In this document: positions 45,722 to 58,372 of the stretch, piece after piece | Position numbering within the stretch: position 1 is the stretch's first letter | Layout of the letters: the number at the start of each line of letters is the position of its first letter | Source of the DNA: Diphasiastrum complanatum | Lineage: Eukaryota > Streptophyta > Lycopodiopsida > Lycopodiales > Lycopodiaceae | Direction of reading: 5' to 3' | Length of the DNA: 64,000 bases | NCBI GenBank assembly: GCA_029204225.1 | Contig: CM055103.1 | Location: 55,263,199 to 55,327,198, forward strand | The notes under the pieces: generated by a model | Seen by the model: the letters and a program-made list of their open reading frames with translations, nothing else | What the model was told of the DNA's origin: nothing | Database searches by the model: none | Translations under genes and position numbers: made by a program

Positions 45722-47153
45722 AGCCGACTTCCTTTTGAGGTGCACTAGTTCCCTTATCTGCCTTTGCCTTTGGTATTCCTTATGGGATTGTGGCTAGTTG
45801 TGTTTAGTAGCCTTAGTTCAAATTTATTTTTTTAAAAAGGTGGAAATTTTGTTGTTAGAATTTAAATCTAGTTGGGTGATAACTAGTAACTTTCTTAACA
45901 ATATTACCTTTAAAACTTATAGTACATTAAGTTTTTTGGTTTATTGGTAAAGAGGACTTGGTTTTGCTAAGTTTCTTTAAAACTAATGGTTTAAAAGAAA
46001 CTTGTGAATTTTTGCATTTAACTTCAAAGTATGGTACCTTTCCTTTATAAGAGATCAGCTCTTTAATTAAGGTGAATTGAGAAGGGGAAAAAAATTGAGA
46101 AAACTCGGGCCTGTGGTTGTGGACTTCTCTTACTCTGATCTGGGCCCAAAATCCCTCACTTTTATGGCTTTCTATTCCCTATCAGACCGTACTATGGTCG
46201 TGTCAGACTATTAGTCAGTATGGATTTTGTATGGCACCTTCCTTTCTGAGGCAAGGCTGAGGTGACACTGAGGATAGGCAGGTAGTTTGCTTCCTTTTCA
46301 AATGAGTTAACTAATAACACAGAGAGGGACTTGGGCCGTACGTAGTCTGTGTTTTGGACTACGGGCCGTGAGTCATAATTAAGTAAAAGGGGGGGGAGAG
46401 TTACATCCCCCTTTTGTTTTTGCTTATGTTGCTGCGCAGACAGCCCGTTTCCTTTTTCAGGAGTAAAGTTGGGGAGGGGATATTCGTACCTCCCTCTGTA
46501 CTATTGTCATTCAGATTTGACATTTGGAGAGAGGGGTGGTGCGATACCCTATGGCGCCCCTTTTGCAATGTTTTGGAAGCAAGGTTAATGAAATACTTTG
46601 GAAGATAAACTCTAAGAGTTAAGTGGAAAACTTGTAAGATTCAACTTGATAAAAGCTTAAATCTATCACTATCAGTTGAAACCAAGCCAAAACCTTTGGA
46701 TGTCCTTTCTTGGTCGTACTTTTCTCCTCCTCCTCCTCTATACCTGCAAATCTCCCAAGGTAGGAGACAAGTTGTAGTACATTTGTGTGGGAGCTTAGAG
46801 AAAGGGCCTTAGTCAAATTTCATAACCCCTTGAGTTCCATGGGCCATGTGGCACCTTTTGGTGGCCCCACATGGTAGAAAAGGCCTAGAAGAGACAAATG
46901 GGGCCTTTCTTGGGCCCCACTTGTCCTTTTTGCGCGAGGGTGGAGAGGAGCTTTGGGGAGGGGGTAAAGGAAGTACGTTCGCTTCCTTTCCCCTCATTCT
47001 CCCAAGTTGTTATAGAGTTTTATTGCTCTCAAGTTGCTTGCTCTCAAGTTGGTTACTTCTTGATGCCTTGTGCACTAGCTTTTTCCTTTTTGCGATTTTC
47101 ACACCGTAGCTCTCCATTTTCCCTCTAGTTTTTTTCCATTTACTCCTTCATCC
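45722..47153 (+). other. Leader of Gypsy B
   Basis: No gene. 46380-46830 is GC-richer, with G-rich and C-rich runs. Several unrelated open frames (46846-47128) overlap and have no domain. Confidence 0.45.
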
Positions 47154-47560
47154 ATGGACACCCCTATGGATGAGACTAGAGCTCCAAGTTCCGTTGGGAC
47201 TGATATGGAGAACATGACGCATGCCATTAATTTGCTACAACAACAAATTGTGGACATGTGTTCAAAGCATGAACGGGTGGAGACTGAGATTCGGGCTATG
47301 TCCCAGTCTCGACAAGCTCTCCTAAACCCGATGTTTACTTCGGAATTTTTTACCGAGAAAAAAAGGAAAGACACAAGATGTGGTGTTAGCCTGGTTAGAT
47401 CGATGGATGTCGCATTTCAACATGCATGATCTACCTCATAGCTCGCGTATTTCGATGGCCATCATGTTTTTACGCGGTAAGGCGTATTCTTGGTGGTAGG
47501 ATCTTAAAGACCGATCTAGAGTATGGCTTTTCAAAGTTATATTAGTCTAAAATCATTTGA
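47154..47560 (+). pseudogene. Gypsy B gag fragment
   Basis: ATG at 47154, a coiled N-terminus (NLLQQQIVDMCSKHERVETEI), then after a frameshift near 47375 the retrotransposon gag signature: LAWLDRWMSHFN, SRISMAIMFLRGKAYSWW, followed by a stop in place of the next codon. The rest of gag and all of pol are lost. Confidence 0.75.
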
Positions 47561-48741
47561 AATACCACTTTTAGAAAGTGAGGAAAAAGTAGGAGATCTC
47601 TTTCTCATCCGATTTCATGCTTATACATGAGTTCTCTTGGGTTCATCTATCCATTGGTGCACTATATTGATGATATCTTGCAATCTTGTGTGTAGAGTGC
47701 TCATATTTTGTTATATTCAGATCCACACATGTGAAATATATTAGCTTACTATTTTTGTATGGAAAAAAACTTCATTTTATCATAAGTTTGATGTTTGATC
47801 AGTATCTTATTGAGTTTGCATCTCTTTCATTAAGTAGATGTTGATTTTCTATGTTGCAAATGGTGTAGATGGATGTTTTCATGATTTTACAGCAAGGAAT
47901 GTTTCTGGAAAACAAATTTTGTTCAATGACTTTGATGATCAAGTTGATGATCAAGAGGTTGATCTCAAAGGGCTTCAACAACATGAAAGGGGAAATGGCA
48001 ATTTGGAGCTAGTCAAGAGCATCAGAGGAGAGTCAATTGGCAAAGATGGTTTGGATCTATTTTGTAGGTTATTGAAGACTCAAGTAAGGCCAAAGGAGTA
48101 AGAAGGAAGTGTTTTTAGAGTTTACTTTACTTGTTCTATCTTATGTTTGAGCAATTTCATGTGGATGTGTGCAAATTATCAAGATATGTCTAAACTAGCT
48201 ACATTGGTGAGCATCATTTTGATGTTGGAGCTATAGTAGCATTTGGTTGGTTTTTCTGATGGAAATGAAGCTATTGGAGGTTCATTATGTCACTCATTCA
48301 TGATCAAGTCATCAAGTGATGATGGCATCTTATGGCAAGATGGAGATGGAGGCTCATTCATGGAGTTTCATGGTGGATACATGGTAAGAAAGGACAAAGA
48401 AGGAGAAGATAGGCAAGCCATGATTGATCACTCACATTTATTGTTTGGTTGTTGTAATTTTCTAGAGAGTGAAGTTGATATCATGGAGGAATCATTCATT
48501 TACATTCTATATGCCTACTAATGATATTCCTACTACATCAGGGGTATATCCGAATCTCAACTCATAGAAGAAGAAATACAATAATATGCTGCAGTGGATT
48601 AAAGATTTACAAGAAGATGAGGTCTTGGAAGCCACTAAACCTGCAGTCAAAGTCCATTCTTCACTTGCGCCACCTTCGAATTTACGTAATCCATGAACAA
48701 ATGTCAATACGCAATTATACCATCACGAAAAATCCTTCAAG
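47561..48741. other. No recognised gene
   Basis: Open frames at 47838-48101 and 48243-48521 (plus) have a plausible protein-like composition (DFDDQVDDQEVDLKGLQQHE) but no known domain and no stop-free link. They could be remains of a host gene or of a non-autonomous element. Confidence 0.3.
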
Positions 48742-49390
48742 ATGATCGAACCTGAAGCACTGCAAATAGAACTGATCATGGATATTCTATCTAAGAATAT
48801 GGATGTTACATTGGGAGAATTTCTTAAGTTGGTGCCTCAAGCGAAAGAAGTGTTAGCAGAAAGATTGTCTCATATTGAGCCAACAGTCCAGCAGGAACCA
48901 TTATTTTGTGCCAGTTTTGAAGAATCAAATGAAGAACTCAATGTAGGGGTAGCCTGGGAAAGTGAGTAGAGAAACATCACCTTGCCAATACAGCACAAAC
49001 AATTTGGTAAAGAGATAGCCATGATAGATGGAGGTTCATGAGTTAATCTAATCTCAACAAAGCTACGTGCCAAATGGGGCCTTACAAAAATGAAGCCTGC
49101 AACTTTTGTTATCAAGCTAGCTGATCAGACGTCCTAAAGGCATAGTAGAAGACATACATGTTAAGATTGTTGGAGTTTAGTTTGCCATTACTTTTGTAGT
49201 AATGAACTTAAAGGAAGGATTTAAAGGAAGCACCAAATGTTTATCGTATTCTATTGGGACGTCCATGGGTACAAGTTGTGCAAGTAATTCATAACTATGG
49301 GGAAACAGAAAATTTACATGTCAGAATCGTGAGTGTGCAATCAAAGTTGATCCAATCACTTAGACAATCAACTAGTGGTCCATAAAGGAG
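48742..49390 (+). pseudogene. Gypsy protease (retropepsin) relic
   Basis: An 75-codon frame (48742-48969), then after a stop EIAMIDGGS and VNLIS (aspartic protease D-[ST]-G region, read DGG here), LRAKWGL, and later APNVYRILLGRPWVQ, the conserved C-terminal retropepsin segment. Several frame breaks. It is followed by an unrelated minus-strand gag, so reverse transcriptase is absent. Confidence 0.65.
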
Positions 49391-49398
49391 ATGATGAT

Positions 49399-50600
49399 TC
49401 AGTTGATCAAGATTGCCATCGGTGTCTTACTTCTGGTCACAGCTAGTACTTCTTCTTTTGTCTTTATGGACATCATTGTCTCGATCTCTATCAGATTCAC
49501 TGGAGGCCATTCATCCTCCATTTTAGCTTTGCCCTTCTCTTGAGATCGTATTATAGATGGTTTGTGTAGAAACTTGACTGATCTGGGGGTGTCAACTACT
49601 CTTTCATCTTGTGATCTATGATTCACAAGTCCTAGTCTTACATTAGGTGCCACTAAGGCTTCTCTGCAAGCCCAATATCTATCTTCCTGGTGACCAGTCT
49701 TTTTGCAAAAAGCACAAACTGTGTTAGGACAGTTTCTATTCAAGTGGTTTCCTTGGCAGAATCGACATAGTATACCTAGTGGTTGGTCAAATGGTTTCCT
49801 TTGGCCTAACAAATTCTGTTGTCGCTTTAAGAAGTTCACATTTGAAGCTAATGTTGACATATTCTCATTCATGACATCCATGTATCCTTTGAGCATCTCT
49901 TTCATGTCATCTAGACCAGAATTAGATCCAGTACTCTCATATCCCTTCTCTGGGCCAGAAACTTGCCTTCTAGTATTAGGTGGCATCAATTCTAAAAGTC
50001 TGGGTGGTGGCTGTGGTTCTGGCATTGCTGCTAGAGGTCTTCGCTCTTGTAATGGCTGGGGATTGTTGTGGATTTGATTTCCTCTAAATGTATTATGCTC
50101 CCACACATCCGTTCTAAGGTTTATGTTATTCACAACTCTAGATATGTTTGATGCATTTGTGATGGCAATTTGTGCATCCTCCACTACAAGAGCTTTACTT
50201 ACGGCTTCCATTAAAGTCTGAGGGCTCTTCTGACGTACTACAAGTTGTATGTCATCTCTTAGGCCTCTCAGAAAGAAAGTGAGTAATAGTTGGGGGGTAA
50301 TTACACCATGACATCTACCTCTACTGTGTTGATTCAGTTAATCTACGATGATATTGACGAACTGTTTCACCTTCACCTTGTTGAAGTGAGCTGATTGTAA
50401 ACAACAAACCATCGGGGGTGCGATGTGGAGCATACTCAAGTAGAAACAGTCTAAGAAATTCTTCGGTGGTCTCAATAGATCTCCTAGGCAAGCTATAATA
50501 CCATCTCCTCACTGATCCAGTCAAGTTAAGTGCGAAAAACATCATTCCGTGGTGGGGATCGGTGATCTGATCTAACTGTAATAGGGACCTCAGAGGACAT
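49399..50600 (-). pseudogene. Gypsy gag with two zinc knuckles
   Basis: Minus strand. Upstream frame 50545-50321: FALNLTGSVRRWYYSLP, YHRRLTEST, the Retrotrans_gag domain. A frameshift near 50325 leads into a 270-codon frame that extends upstream (ITPQLLLTFFLRGLRDDIQL) and contains CRFCQGNHLNRNC and CAFCKKTGHQEDRYWAC, a pair of CCHC-type knuckles. It ends at 49399. Only one frameshift separates the two halves. The gag is followed in reverse by a protease on the opposite strand, so the element is truncated. Confidence 0.85.
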
Positions 50601-50960
50601 TTCCTAACTTGGAAGTGAGGTGTTGCACTCCAACTTTAACACAGCGCACTCAGAGGCTCCTAGGCTTGTCGACTGGTTTAGTGAAAAGACAATAAGCACC
50701 TAACAACACAAAGTTTTTCTTCTAGTCTTGGAGCCTATTTTAGAGCTAATACGAGTAATTGATTCGCATCTTTCAATCTTTTTCAGTTCATCGATACAAT
50801 GAAGAAAAGATCTTCCCCAATGGATAATTCCTCAAAATGGTCTATCTTCAAGCAGTACGGTGTTTCTAGACAATCCAAATCAGTTCTCACAACAATAGAT
50901 AATGATCTCATTTCTTAGAGAGACAACAACCTTCTTTCAAGCAATCAATGACCACTTCCA
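50601..50960 (-). other. Leader upstream of the minus-strand gag
   Basis: No separate gene. Coding-like weak continuation of gag on the minus strand near 50600, then untranslated leader toward the repeat array. Confidence 0.4.
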
Positions 50961-50969
50961 AGTAGCTCC

Positions 50970-51700
50970 CGACAGACGCACCAAAAATGTTACATGTGCG
51001 TCTGACGGTCTAAACAACATAATCATTCTCAACACTTGCGATCTCAGACACATGAAATTTGTAGACCATTGATAGTATGACTATCCTTCAAGCAATATTC
51101 CCTTATCAAGCCTCTCCTGGCAGATGCACCAAAAATGTTACATGTGCCGCTGACGGTCTAAACAACGTACTCATTCAATTTAGCAAATTCTTAGGACATT
51201 CTATTTGTATGATAACTACTTACCAAACAATAGTCCCTTATCAAGCCACTCCCGGCAGATGCACCAAAAATGTTATGTGTGTGGTTGATGGTCTAAAGAA
51301 CAGAATCATTCTCAACCCTTGCAATCCATACACATGAAATCTGTAGACCATTGATAGTATGACTACCCTTCAAGCAATATTCCCTTATCAAGCCACTCCT
51401 AGCAGATGCACAAAAAATGTTACGTGTGCGGCTGACGGTCTAAACAACGTACTCATTCAATTTAGCAAATTCTTAGGACATTCCATTTGTATGATAATTA
51501 CTTTCCAAACAATAGTCCCTTATCAAGCCACTCCTGGCAGACGCACCAAAAATGTTACGTGTGTGGCTGACGGTCTAAACAACGTACTCATTCAATTTAG
51601 CAAATTCTTAGGACATTCCATTTGTATGATAACTACTTTCCAAACAATAGTCCCTTATCAAGCCACTCCCAGTAGATGCACCAAAAATGTTACGACATTT
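50970..51700. repeat. Tandem array carrying a primer-site-like motif
   Basis: Six units with GCACCAAAAATGTTA starts at 50978, 51126, 51261, 51408, 51543 and 51678 (spacing 148, 135, 147, 135, 135). On the minus strand each unit reads TAACATTTTTGGTGCGTCTG then CCGGGAGTGGC, resembling the tRNA-Asp-type primer site of Tat/Athila Gypsy elements (TGGCGCCGTTGCCGGGGA). Two alternating unit types exist. All plus-strand frames (51077-51337, 51359-51739) arise from the repeat. Confidence 0.85.
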
Positions 51701-53253
51701 TCCACTAAGGGGATCAAAGCTAAGGGAAAAATAACATAACAGGATACAGCACCACTATGTGTTCAGTGTCGTGCTATTACGAGAATGGTCATACACGTCT
51801 CAAACACAAAGCTAACTCGGGGATCCCTGACATGTTCTATCGACCAAACTGTAACTCTATAGCTAATAGAAGTTTTCCAGGCCTCTAGAGACATAGCCTA
51901 TAAAGGGTTATACTCACTTTCTCAGTCTTCTTGAAACTCACGACCTTCACTAATGATATCTTGCTCACTTGCGAAGTTCTAGAGCTACCTTCTCCTCATA
52001 TTCTTCTCGAGGATCTCTTCCAGAATCCTTGATGATATCATTTAAGTTTTCTAACACATACTCTGGCAATTGATCGGGAAGCCCTAGATGCAATTTAGTA
52101 TATTCAGCCCTAGACTAAACCATAAAAACAGACCTTTGTTAGCTTATGAATCAAATAAAAGATAAAGATTTCAACATTGTTCCAACCAAGGAATAGTGAG
52201 ATTTACACCACCAGGATGCATAGAGAGACATACAAGACTGCACTTAGTTCCTCTTGACAAAGCAAGACTGAAATCTTTTAAAGCCTTTATTCATAATCCA
52301 ACAAGATAAAGTATAGCTGAAAAGTAAAATATAGTACTATAAAGCACCATAAAGCATAACCACTTTCAAGACACCCAGCTAATACCTGCCACCATCCCAC
52401 ATAGCAAAACCGTGCAAGTTAGTTACGTGAGAAAGATACGTGTCATAGCTGAATGTCAGTTGTCAGTTGTTATTCATGTCCAAAAAAGTTAAAATACTTA
52501 ATAGCTTCGAATAGCATTTAGAAACACCAAACAAACATTGTTTTGGCAATAGGCAAGGCTGTTATATCACCGTATCAAGATGAGTGTCATGCTGATCAGC
52601 TTACGGGCAGTTGGTCCATATTAGTTCATTTTTAGTTTTAGAAGGAGTATGAAAAGTTTTAATTGTTTATGTTTTTCTTAGCCAAAAGACTTGGGTGTAC
52701 TGGTATTAGAGCAAATCCATGCTATGCTAGCCCAAGTGACCCTTACAGAGCAAGGTGTGTCACACGCTACTGTCCATACTCTTGAGCATATCCATGCTTT
52801 CCAGTTGTATCTCACAAAAGGTCTAAAGTAACACTTAATAGGTTAGGGTACAGTAACACCATGATTGTTATATAAAAGTCATATAACAACCATGGTATGG
52901 GGACATTGATTTGGATAGACATGATTAGTTATTTATTAAGTGATTTTTTGTGTCTTTACTAGGTATTAGGACAGATCCGTGCCATTCTAACCCGTTCGTA
53001 AAAACAATGTATCTTATGCATTTCCATGCTGTTTAAGATTGTCCTATTGGAGTCCTTACTATAAGGTTCTTTGACAAGGGTTTCTTTGAGAATTTGTATG
53101 GAAAATACTATCTTTTTCTTAAGTCATTTCTTTAGCAAAAGGGAAGAGGTATATTGAAGAAACTTAAAACAATCAGAATCAAGCACCAGAATTTCTTCAA
53201 CATGTTGAACCTGCCGAAGATACCAAGGCACCAACTGTGACCTTAACGGGGAC
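51701..53253. other. Possible LTR of the minus-strand Gypsy, then unassigned sequence
   Basis: 51701-52560 lies where the minus gag element's 5' LTR is expected; no boundary could be fixed. 52690-52830 (plus) has a coding-like stretch (LEQIHAMLAQVTLTEQG) that I cannot assign. No intact gene. Confidence 0.35.
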
Positions 53254-54760
53254 TGTTGAAAACTAAGCCACAGTTGTCTCCTTGGTGAATGACTAATTTA
53301 TATTTCATGATTCTTTCTTCACATTTATTGATCTTTGATCTAGGGTCAGGTGAAACCAACTTTGGTTCTACGTATGCTCATCTGATACTTGCAGGAATCA
53401 CAAACTTAGACAACCAATTTATTTGAAGAACGTCTACAACGGTCTTCCAGCTGATCTCCAGCAAAGGGTAACCAATCCTTTCATAATTTCAAATTTAGAT
53501 GTTAAGTTCAATCATTTGAAGTCATTGAAGACTTGGCCATCTTCAACGACTTTCAAGAAACTAGCATTTAGAAAAGTCTGCAGAAATACATTACTTTCGC
53601 GACAGTCTGTAGAAATGAACTATGTTCATGACAGTTTCACGACAATTTTGCAAAAGTTTCGCGACAATTTTGCGAAACTAGGATAGTTCAACAGTTTAGA
53701 CTATTTCACGGAGGTTTCGCAAAACTTGCACAGTTCAAAAGTTTAACTATTTTTAACACCAACTTTTTCGCGAAATGTTCACGAAGAGAGAGAAAATTCC
53801 CAAAGGTCATCTATTTCATGAGTTAAACTGTTTTAAAGACACCTTCATCCTTTTAAAGGCACCTTTTCCATTTTGAGAGCACCTTCACCTTTTTAAGGGC
53901 ACCTTCGGCTTTTTCGCAAAATCCCGAAGAGAGAGAAAATGTCGAAGGTCATCTATTTTGAACGAGGAACGTTCCCAGCCACTTTCTGAAATTTGCGAAG
54001 TGAGAGAAATTTGTGATGCCCTTGTCCACGTCAACATTCCCTACGGGTTGATAGTATACACTATGTATAGTTGTCACATAAGCCATATACTTCCAAGTAC
54101 AACGGCTTACCTAATTAGGTGAAAATCATTTAATGTAGTTAATACATGGATGCAATCTATAAATAGATCATCCTAGCACAGATTACGGGAGACACTCCAT
54201 CCATGAGACGTATGATTTTTGAGCCTCCCAGTTACGCCGTCATTCTGGTTGTAACTGTCACTGTTGTGCTTCAGTGTAATATAGTAGCAATACACTTTTC
54301 TATCTGTGTATAACGTAGATGAATGTTTATTGTGATTTGAATGCACTCTATCGTTGTTTGATCGTGTTTGTTAACTCACTCTGACTAGAACACGGACGTC
54401 TACGACTCCTGAGTTTCTGATTAGACGATGGCTATCTTTGACGACTAAGGGACTCATGATATCATACTGCTATTGCAATCTATTTCAGAACAAATCTTCA
54501 TATTGAATCTGACTTATATTAATACCACACATGCACAAACCATCTCTAATCTCTTCGGTGAACTGTACTCTCATTTGTGTGTATGAACTAATTCTTAAGA
54601 TCATGTTGAGCAACTAGAACACTTTAAGCTATGATTATACTTAACATAGCTCTCTATTAGATTGGTTTTCCATCTAGCAGTTGATTGTAATGGGAGAGCT
54701 GTTCCACAATATTCCTGCTCTCTTCTCCGTTCGCATTCTTCTATATCCCTTGCCCCATTA
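53254..54760 (+). repeat. Copia D LTR, solo copy
   Basis: Starts TGTTGAAAACTAAGCC and ends near CCCCATTA. Colinear with 57047-58305 (shared GGGTCAGGTGAAACCAACTTTGG; shared end GGGAGAG(C/T)TGTTCCGCAATATT), but not followed by a primer site and with no internal region attached. Contains several CTTTTTAAGGGCACCTTC-type repeats (about 53820-53920). Confidence 0.8.
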
Positions 54761-54799
54761 GCTTGCACATGATCATCCTCCGAAAATGTGTATGATCTT

Positions 54800-54946
54800 G
54801 TCATGAGATGCATCAGCTGGCAAATGTCATGAGGTGCATCAGCTGGCAGCGCCATGTCCTCCATGTCCTCCATGTCTTCCATGAGGTGCATCAGCTGGCA
54901 ACGCCATGTCATGAGGTGCATCAGCTGGCAGCGCCATGTCCTCCAC
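54800..54946. repeat. Minisatellite in the CACTA coding tail
   Basis: Imperfect repeats of CATGAGGTGCATCAGCTGGCAGCGCCATGTCCTCC (lengths 28-46 bp). Read on the minus strand the repeat encodes MALPADAPHD-like units in phase, probably inside the transposase C-terminus. Confidence 0.85.
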
Positions 54947-57000
54947 GACATCTCTATCTTCTGGAATGACTTGAATCATGAACCACCATCTGGGATCTGA
55001 ACGATCGGCATGAAAGACCGCCTGTAATTGATCAATGTTACCATAAACGTTGACTCATAGTTAGTATTTATAGCTATGTTACAATTGCTTGGGTATTACT
55101 ATACAAAATATACACTTTTTGCAATACATTGAAAATTGATTGATTGACAACAAAAGAGCATAGATATCTTGAAGACATAGAAGAAATATACCTGCTCACA
55201 TTGTTGAGAAAAAACGAATGTATCGCTTTGACCTATCCAAAGCTTGGTAGAGTCAATGGCAAAATAACCACTCATCTTTCATGACAGTTGCATTGGGACC
55301 ATTGCAAATAACTTTGAACCATTTGACATCAAATATGAAAAAGTTGAATTGCCTAAATCCAACTTCGAGGATGTCATTGATTGTCCCACAACAATCAAGC
55401 TGAGAAGAGAGTAAATTGGTGTCAATCGTGCTTGCTCGACTCTCTTGGGTAAAATTTGCCATGACTCCACAATTGTACGTGTTTCTATTTTTGTCAATGC
55501 ACTCCATACGGAAGTGTCGTCCATGCGTCCATAGTGCATTGTATTTTTTGTACTGAATGAAATGGAACTAAATTTGTTAGGAATACAAGAAACATATACA
55601 AAATTGTAGGTACAATTGTTTTAATTAACATGTGAATGATGTAAATCGCACCCCCTTGCATATTCCCGCTCTCGCACTATTACTTCCTGGTTGTTTGCCA
55701 AGGCTTCTCTAAGGGCCTCACAAAGCCAATCAAGCGTCATGTCCTTGGGTAGAAGGGCGAGGTCAAGTCAATATGGTTGTCTTCTATGCTCTCTCCTAAA
55801 AGTGGCTCAAGCAGTTTGTCTACGAGCCTTGGCCTCTTCGTATAGCGAAATCCACTTTTGCATTTCTTCGCTATTAAGAATGCAAAACTTATTCACCTTC
55901 TCCCTAAAGGACTCACTCATTCTCATGATCGCTCATTTTCCTTGAGGAACCTCTCCAACAACACGCTCATCATCCTTCTTATCCCAAAGACAAGAAATAG
56001 AAGAATCGCTATGATCAAGGAACTCCGTGATGTAAACCATGGACTCTTGCACTAGCTATCCTTCCGACATGCTACCCTCAGGACTTGCTCTTTTTCTTGC
56101 CGAAGCCTTTCAATGTTTTCATGAATCATTCCAAGAAAAATGCTTGAATTAAAAAAATGGATCAATGTTAATGAGAGAACATGGGAATTACCACAATAGC
56201 AATAGTCTAAGATTAGGCAATTGACACAAGTATATGATGTATCTGCAATGGCCACCTCATCTACCAAATGCACAATGATATGTATTTGAATGGTGAGAAT
56301 GGATGTGGGAAAGTGCTTCTTGATCAAACACACTTCCTCGATGGAGCTTTGTCTTGCCGCCTCAATGGATGCCAGCGATATCTCCTTGGATAAGATTTAT
56401 CTTCATAAGAAAGAGAAACAACAATGACATACGCATTAGTAAGATCATCACCTTGAATCACCCCCAAAAAAAATGATGTGAGTCATATGCGCATTCACCG
56501 TACCTCACCAAACCACTGATTTTGTAGATTGCACTCCTTAACTCCTCTGTCAAAAACCCTCTCAAGACCAGGGGAAGCACAAACTGCATGCACAAAAACA
56601 ATTTGGTCATTGAGATACATATATGCACAATTATTGTGGATGCACATAAAATTTAATATAATACCATGAATCGAACCTGAACATTCCCCATATCCAGGAA
56701 AGTCGTGCATCGTCCACATCAAGATCCCCTTTACCACAAAATCTCTTTGTCTCAATGGTCTTGATATATCACTCACTTGAACACCTTGCCATAGAATCTT
56801 TAGCTCATCTATCAAGGGAGCCATATACACATCCATATTTTTTGCCTTGTATTTTTCCGGGATAAGAAGGGTGAGCATTAGGTGCCCCTTCTTGATACTT
56901 AGCCAAAGGGGGATGTTGTAATTTAGAAGGACAACCGGCCAAGTGGACCATGATGTGGATCTTGCTAAAAGCCCTTAATGAATGTTAGGTTCTATAGAGT
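54800..57000 (-). pseudogene. CACTA (En/Spm) transposase relic
   Basis: Minus strand, broken into pieces in the order of a TNP2-type transposase. WPVVLLNYNIPLWL and KGHLMLTLLIPEK (about 56945-56860), then DVYMAPLIDELKILW and LMWTMHDFPGYGECSG (56850-56680), match the Transposase_21 region. HFPTSILTIQIHIIVHLVDE (about 56310-56250) fits the DUF4218 region. NCGVMANFTQ and DCCGTINDILEVGF...FDVKWF (55470-55300) fit DUF4216, followed by DPRWWFMIQVIPEDRD (about 54995) and the minisatellite tail. Many stops. The 5' end is cut by the Copia D LTR at 57047. Confidence 0.78.
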
Positions 57001-57046
57001 GAATTGATACTCGAGTTATACCCCCCTCCAAATGGCGGCCGCGGAC

Positions 57047-58305
57047 TGTGAATGACTAATTTCTATTTCATGATTCTTCCTGCATGTTTATTGATCATCG
57101 ATCTAGGGTCAGGTGAAACCAACTTTGGTTCTACGTCTGCTCATCTGATACCTGCAGGAATCACAAACTTAGACAGCCAATTTATTTTTCCGGCTGATCT
57201 CCAACAAAGAGTAACCAATCTTGTCATAATTTCAAAGTTCAAATTTCAAGTTTAATAACTTGAAGTCATTGAAGACTTGGCCAATACATTACTTTTTTAA
57301 CAATCTGCAGAAATACACTATGCTTTCGCATTTCCCTGAAATGCGACACTTACATAGTTCAAAAGTTTAACTGCTTTTGACACACCTTCGGCTCTTTACA
57401 AAAAATGTGGAGAGAGAGAGAATTCCCAAAGGTCATCTATTTTCATGTATTACGCTGTTTTAAAGACATCGCCATCTTTTTGAGGGCACCTTCAGCTTTC
57501 TGCAAAAAATATGAAGAGAGAGAAAAATCCCGAAGGTCATCTAAAATAGACGAGGAATGTTCCAGTGACGTCCTCGTCCGTGTCAACGATGCTGAATTAT
57601 TGACCGTATATACTATGGACAGTTGTCACAAAAGCCATATACTTCCAAGTACAACAGCTTTCCTAATTAGGTTACAAGCATTCAATATAATTAATACATG
57701 GATGAAGTCTATAAATAGATCATCCAAGCACTGATTACGAGCTGCTCCATCCATAAGATGCATTTTTGAGCCTCCCAATTACGCCGTCATTTTTTGTTGT
57801 CATTGCTATTTGTATTGTGCTTCAGTCTAATATAGCAGCAGCTTGCTTTTATCTATGTAATATGTAGATGAATGCTTGTTGTGATTGAATGCACTTTTAT
57901 TGATGTTTGATCGCACTTGTTTACTCACTCTGATTAGAACCCGGACGTCTACGACTCATCAGTTTCTGATCAGACGATGGTTGTCTTTGACGCCTGAGGA
58001 ACTCGCGATATCATACTACTCTTCCATTTATATCAAAACTATACTTCACGTTGAATCTGATTTCAATAGTACCACATACAAACCTCTCTAATCTCTTCGG
58101 TGGATTGTACTCTTGTTTTAGAGTATGAATTAATTTTTTAAGATCCTGTTGGGCAATCACAATGCATTAAGCTATGATCATCTTTAGCATAAGTTGTCTA
58201 TTAGATTGTTTTTGCACCTAGCATCCGATTAAAATGGGAGAGTTGTTCCGCAATATTTTTGCTCTTTTCTCCGTTCTTGTTCTTCCTATCTCCCTTGTCC
58301 CATCA
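57047..58305 (+). repeat. 5' LTR of Copia D
   Basis: About 1259 bp, ending ...CCCATCA two bases before the primer site. Shorter than the solo copy at 53254-54760, mainly by the loss of an internal block and the 5' tip. Confidence 0.85.
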
Positions 58306-58372
58306 GATTGGTATCAGAGCTTAGCTCAAATAAACCAAGACATTAACTTTGTTCTATTTGTGTACTATTATC

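Larger units (their letters stand above)
45264..47560 (+). mobile_element. Gypsy B element, 5' LTR through gag
   Basis: LTR 45264-45707, primer site TGGTATCAGAGC at 45710-45721 (perfect initiator-Met type), leader about 1.4 kb, then a gag fragment at 47154-47560. 45708-46022 matches the internal start of the Gypsy B copies in the palindrome; after GCATTTAACTT they diverge. Here the gag identifies the family as Gypsy. Pol is missing. Confidence 0.75.

Noticed and set aside
50970-51739. Repeat-protein gene with 45-residue units
   Set aside because: The plus-strand frame follows a 135-bp DNA repeat opposite to a gag leader and includes units of 147-148 bp that break phase elsewhere.
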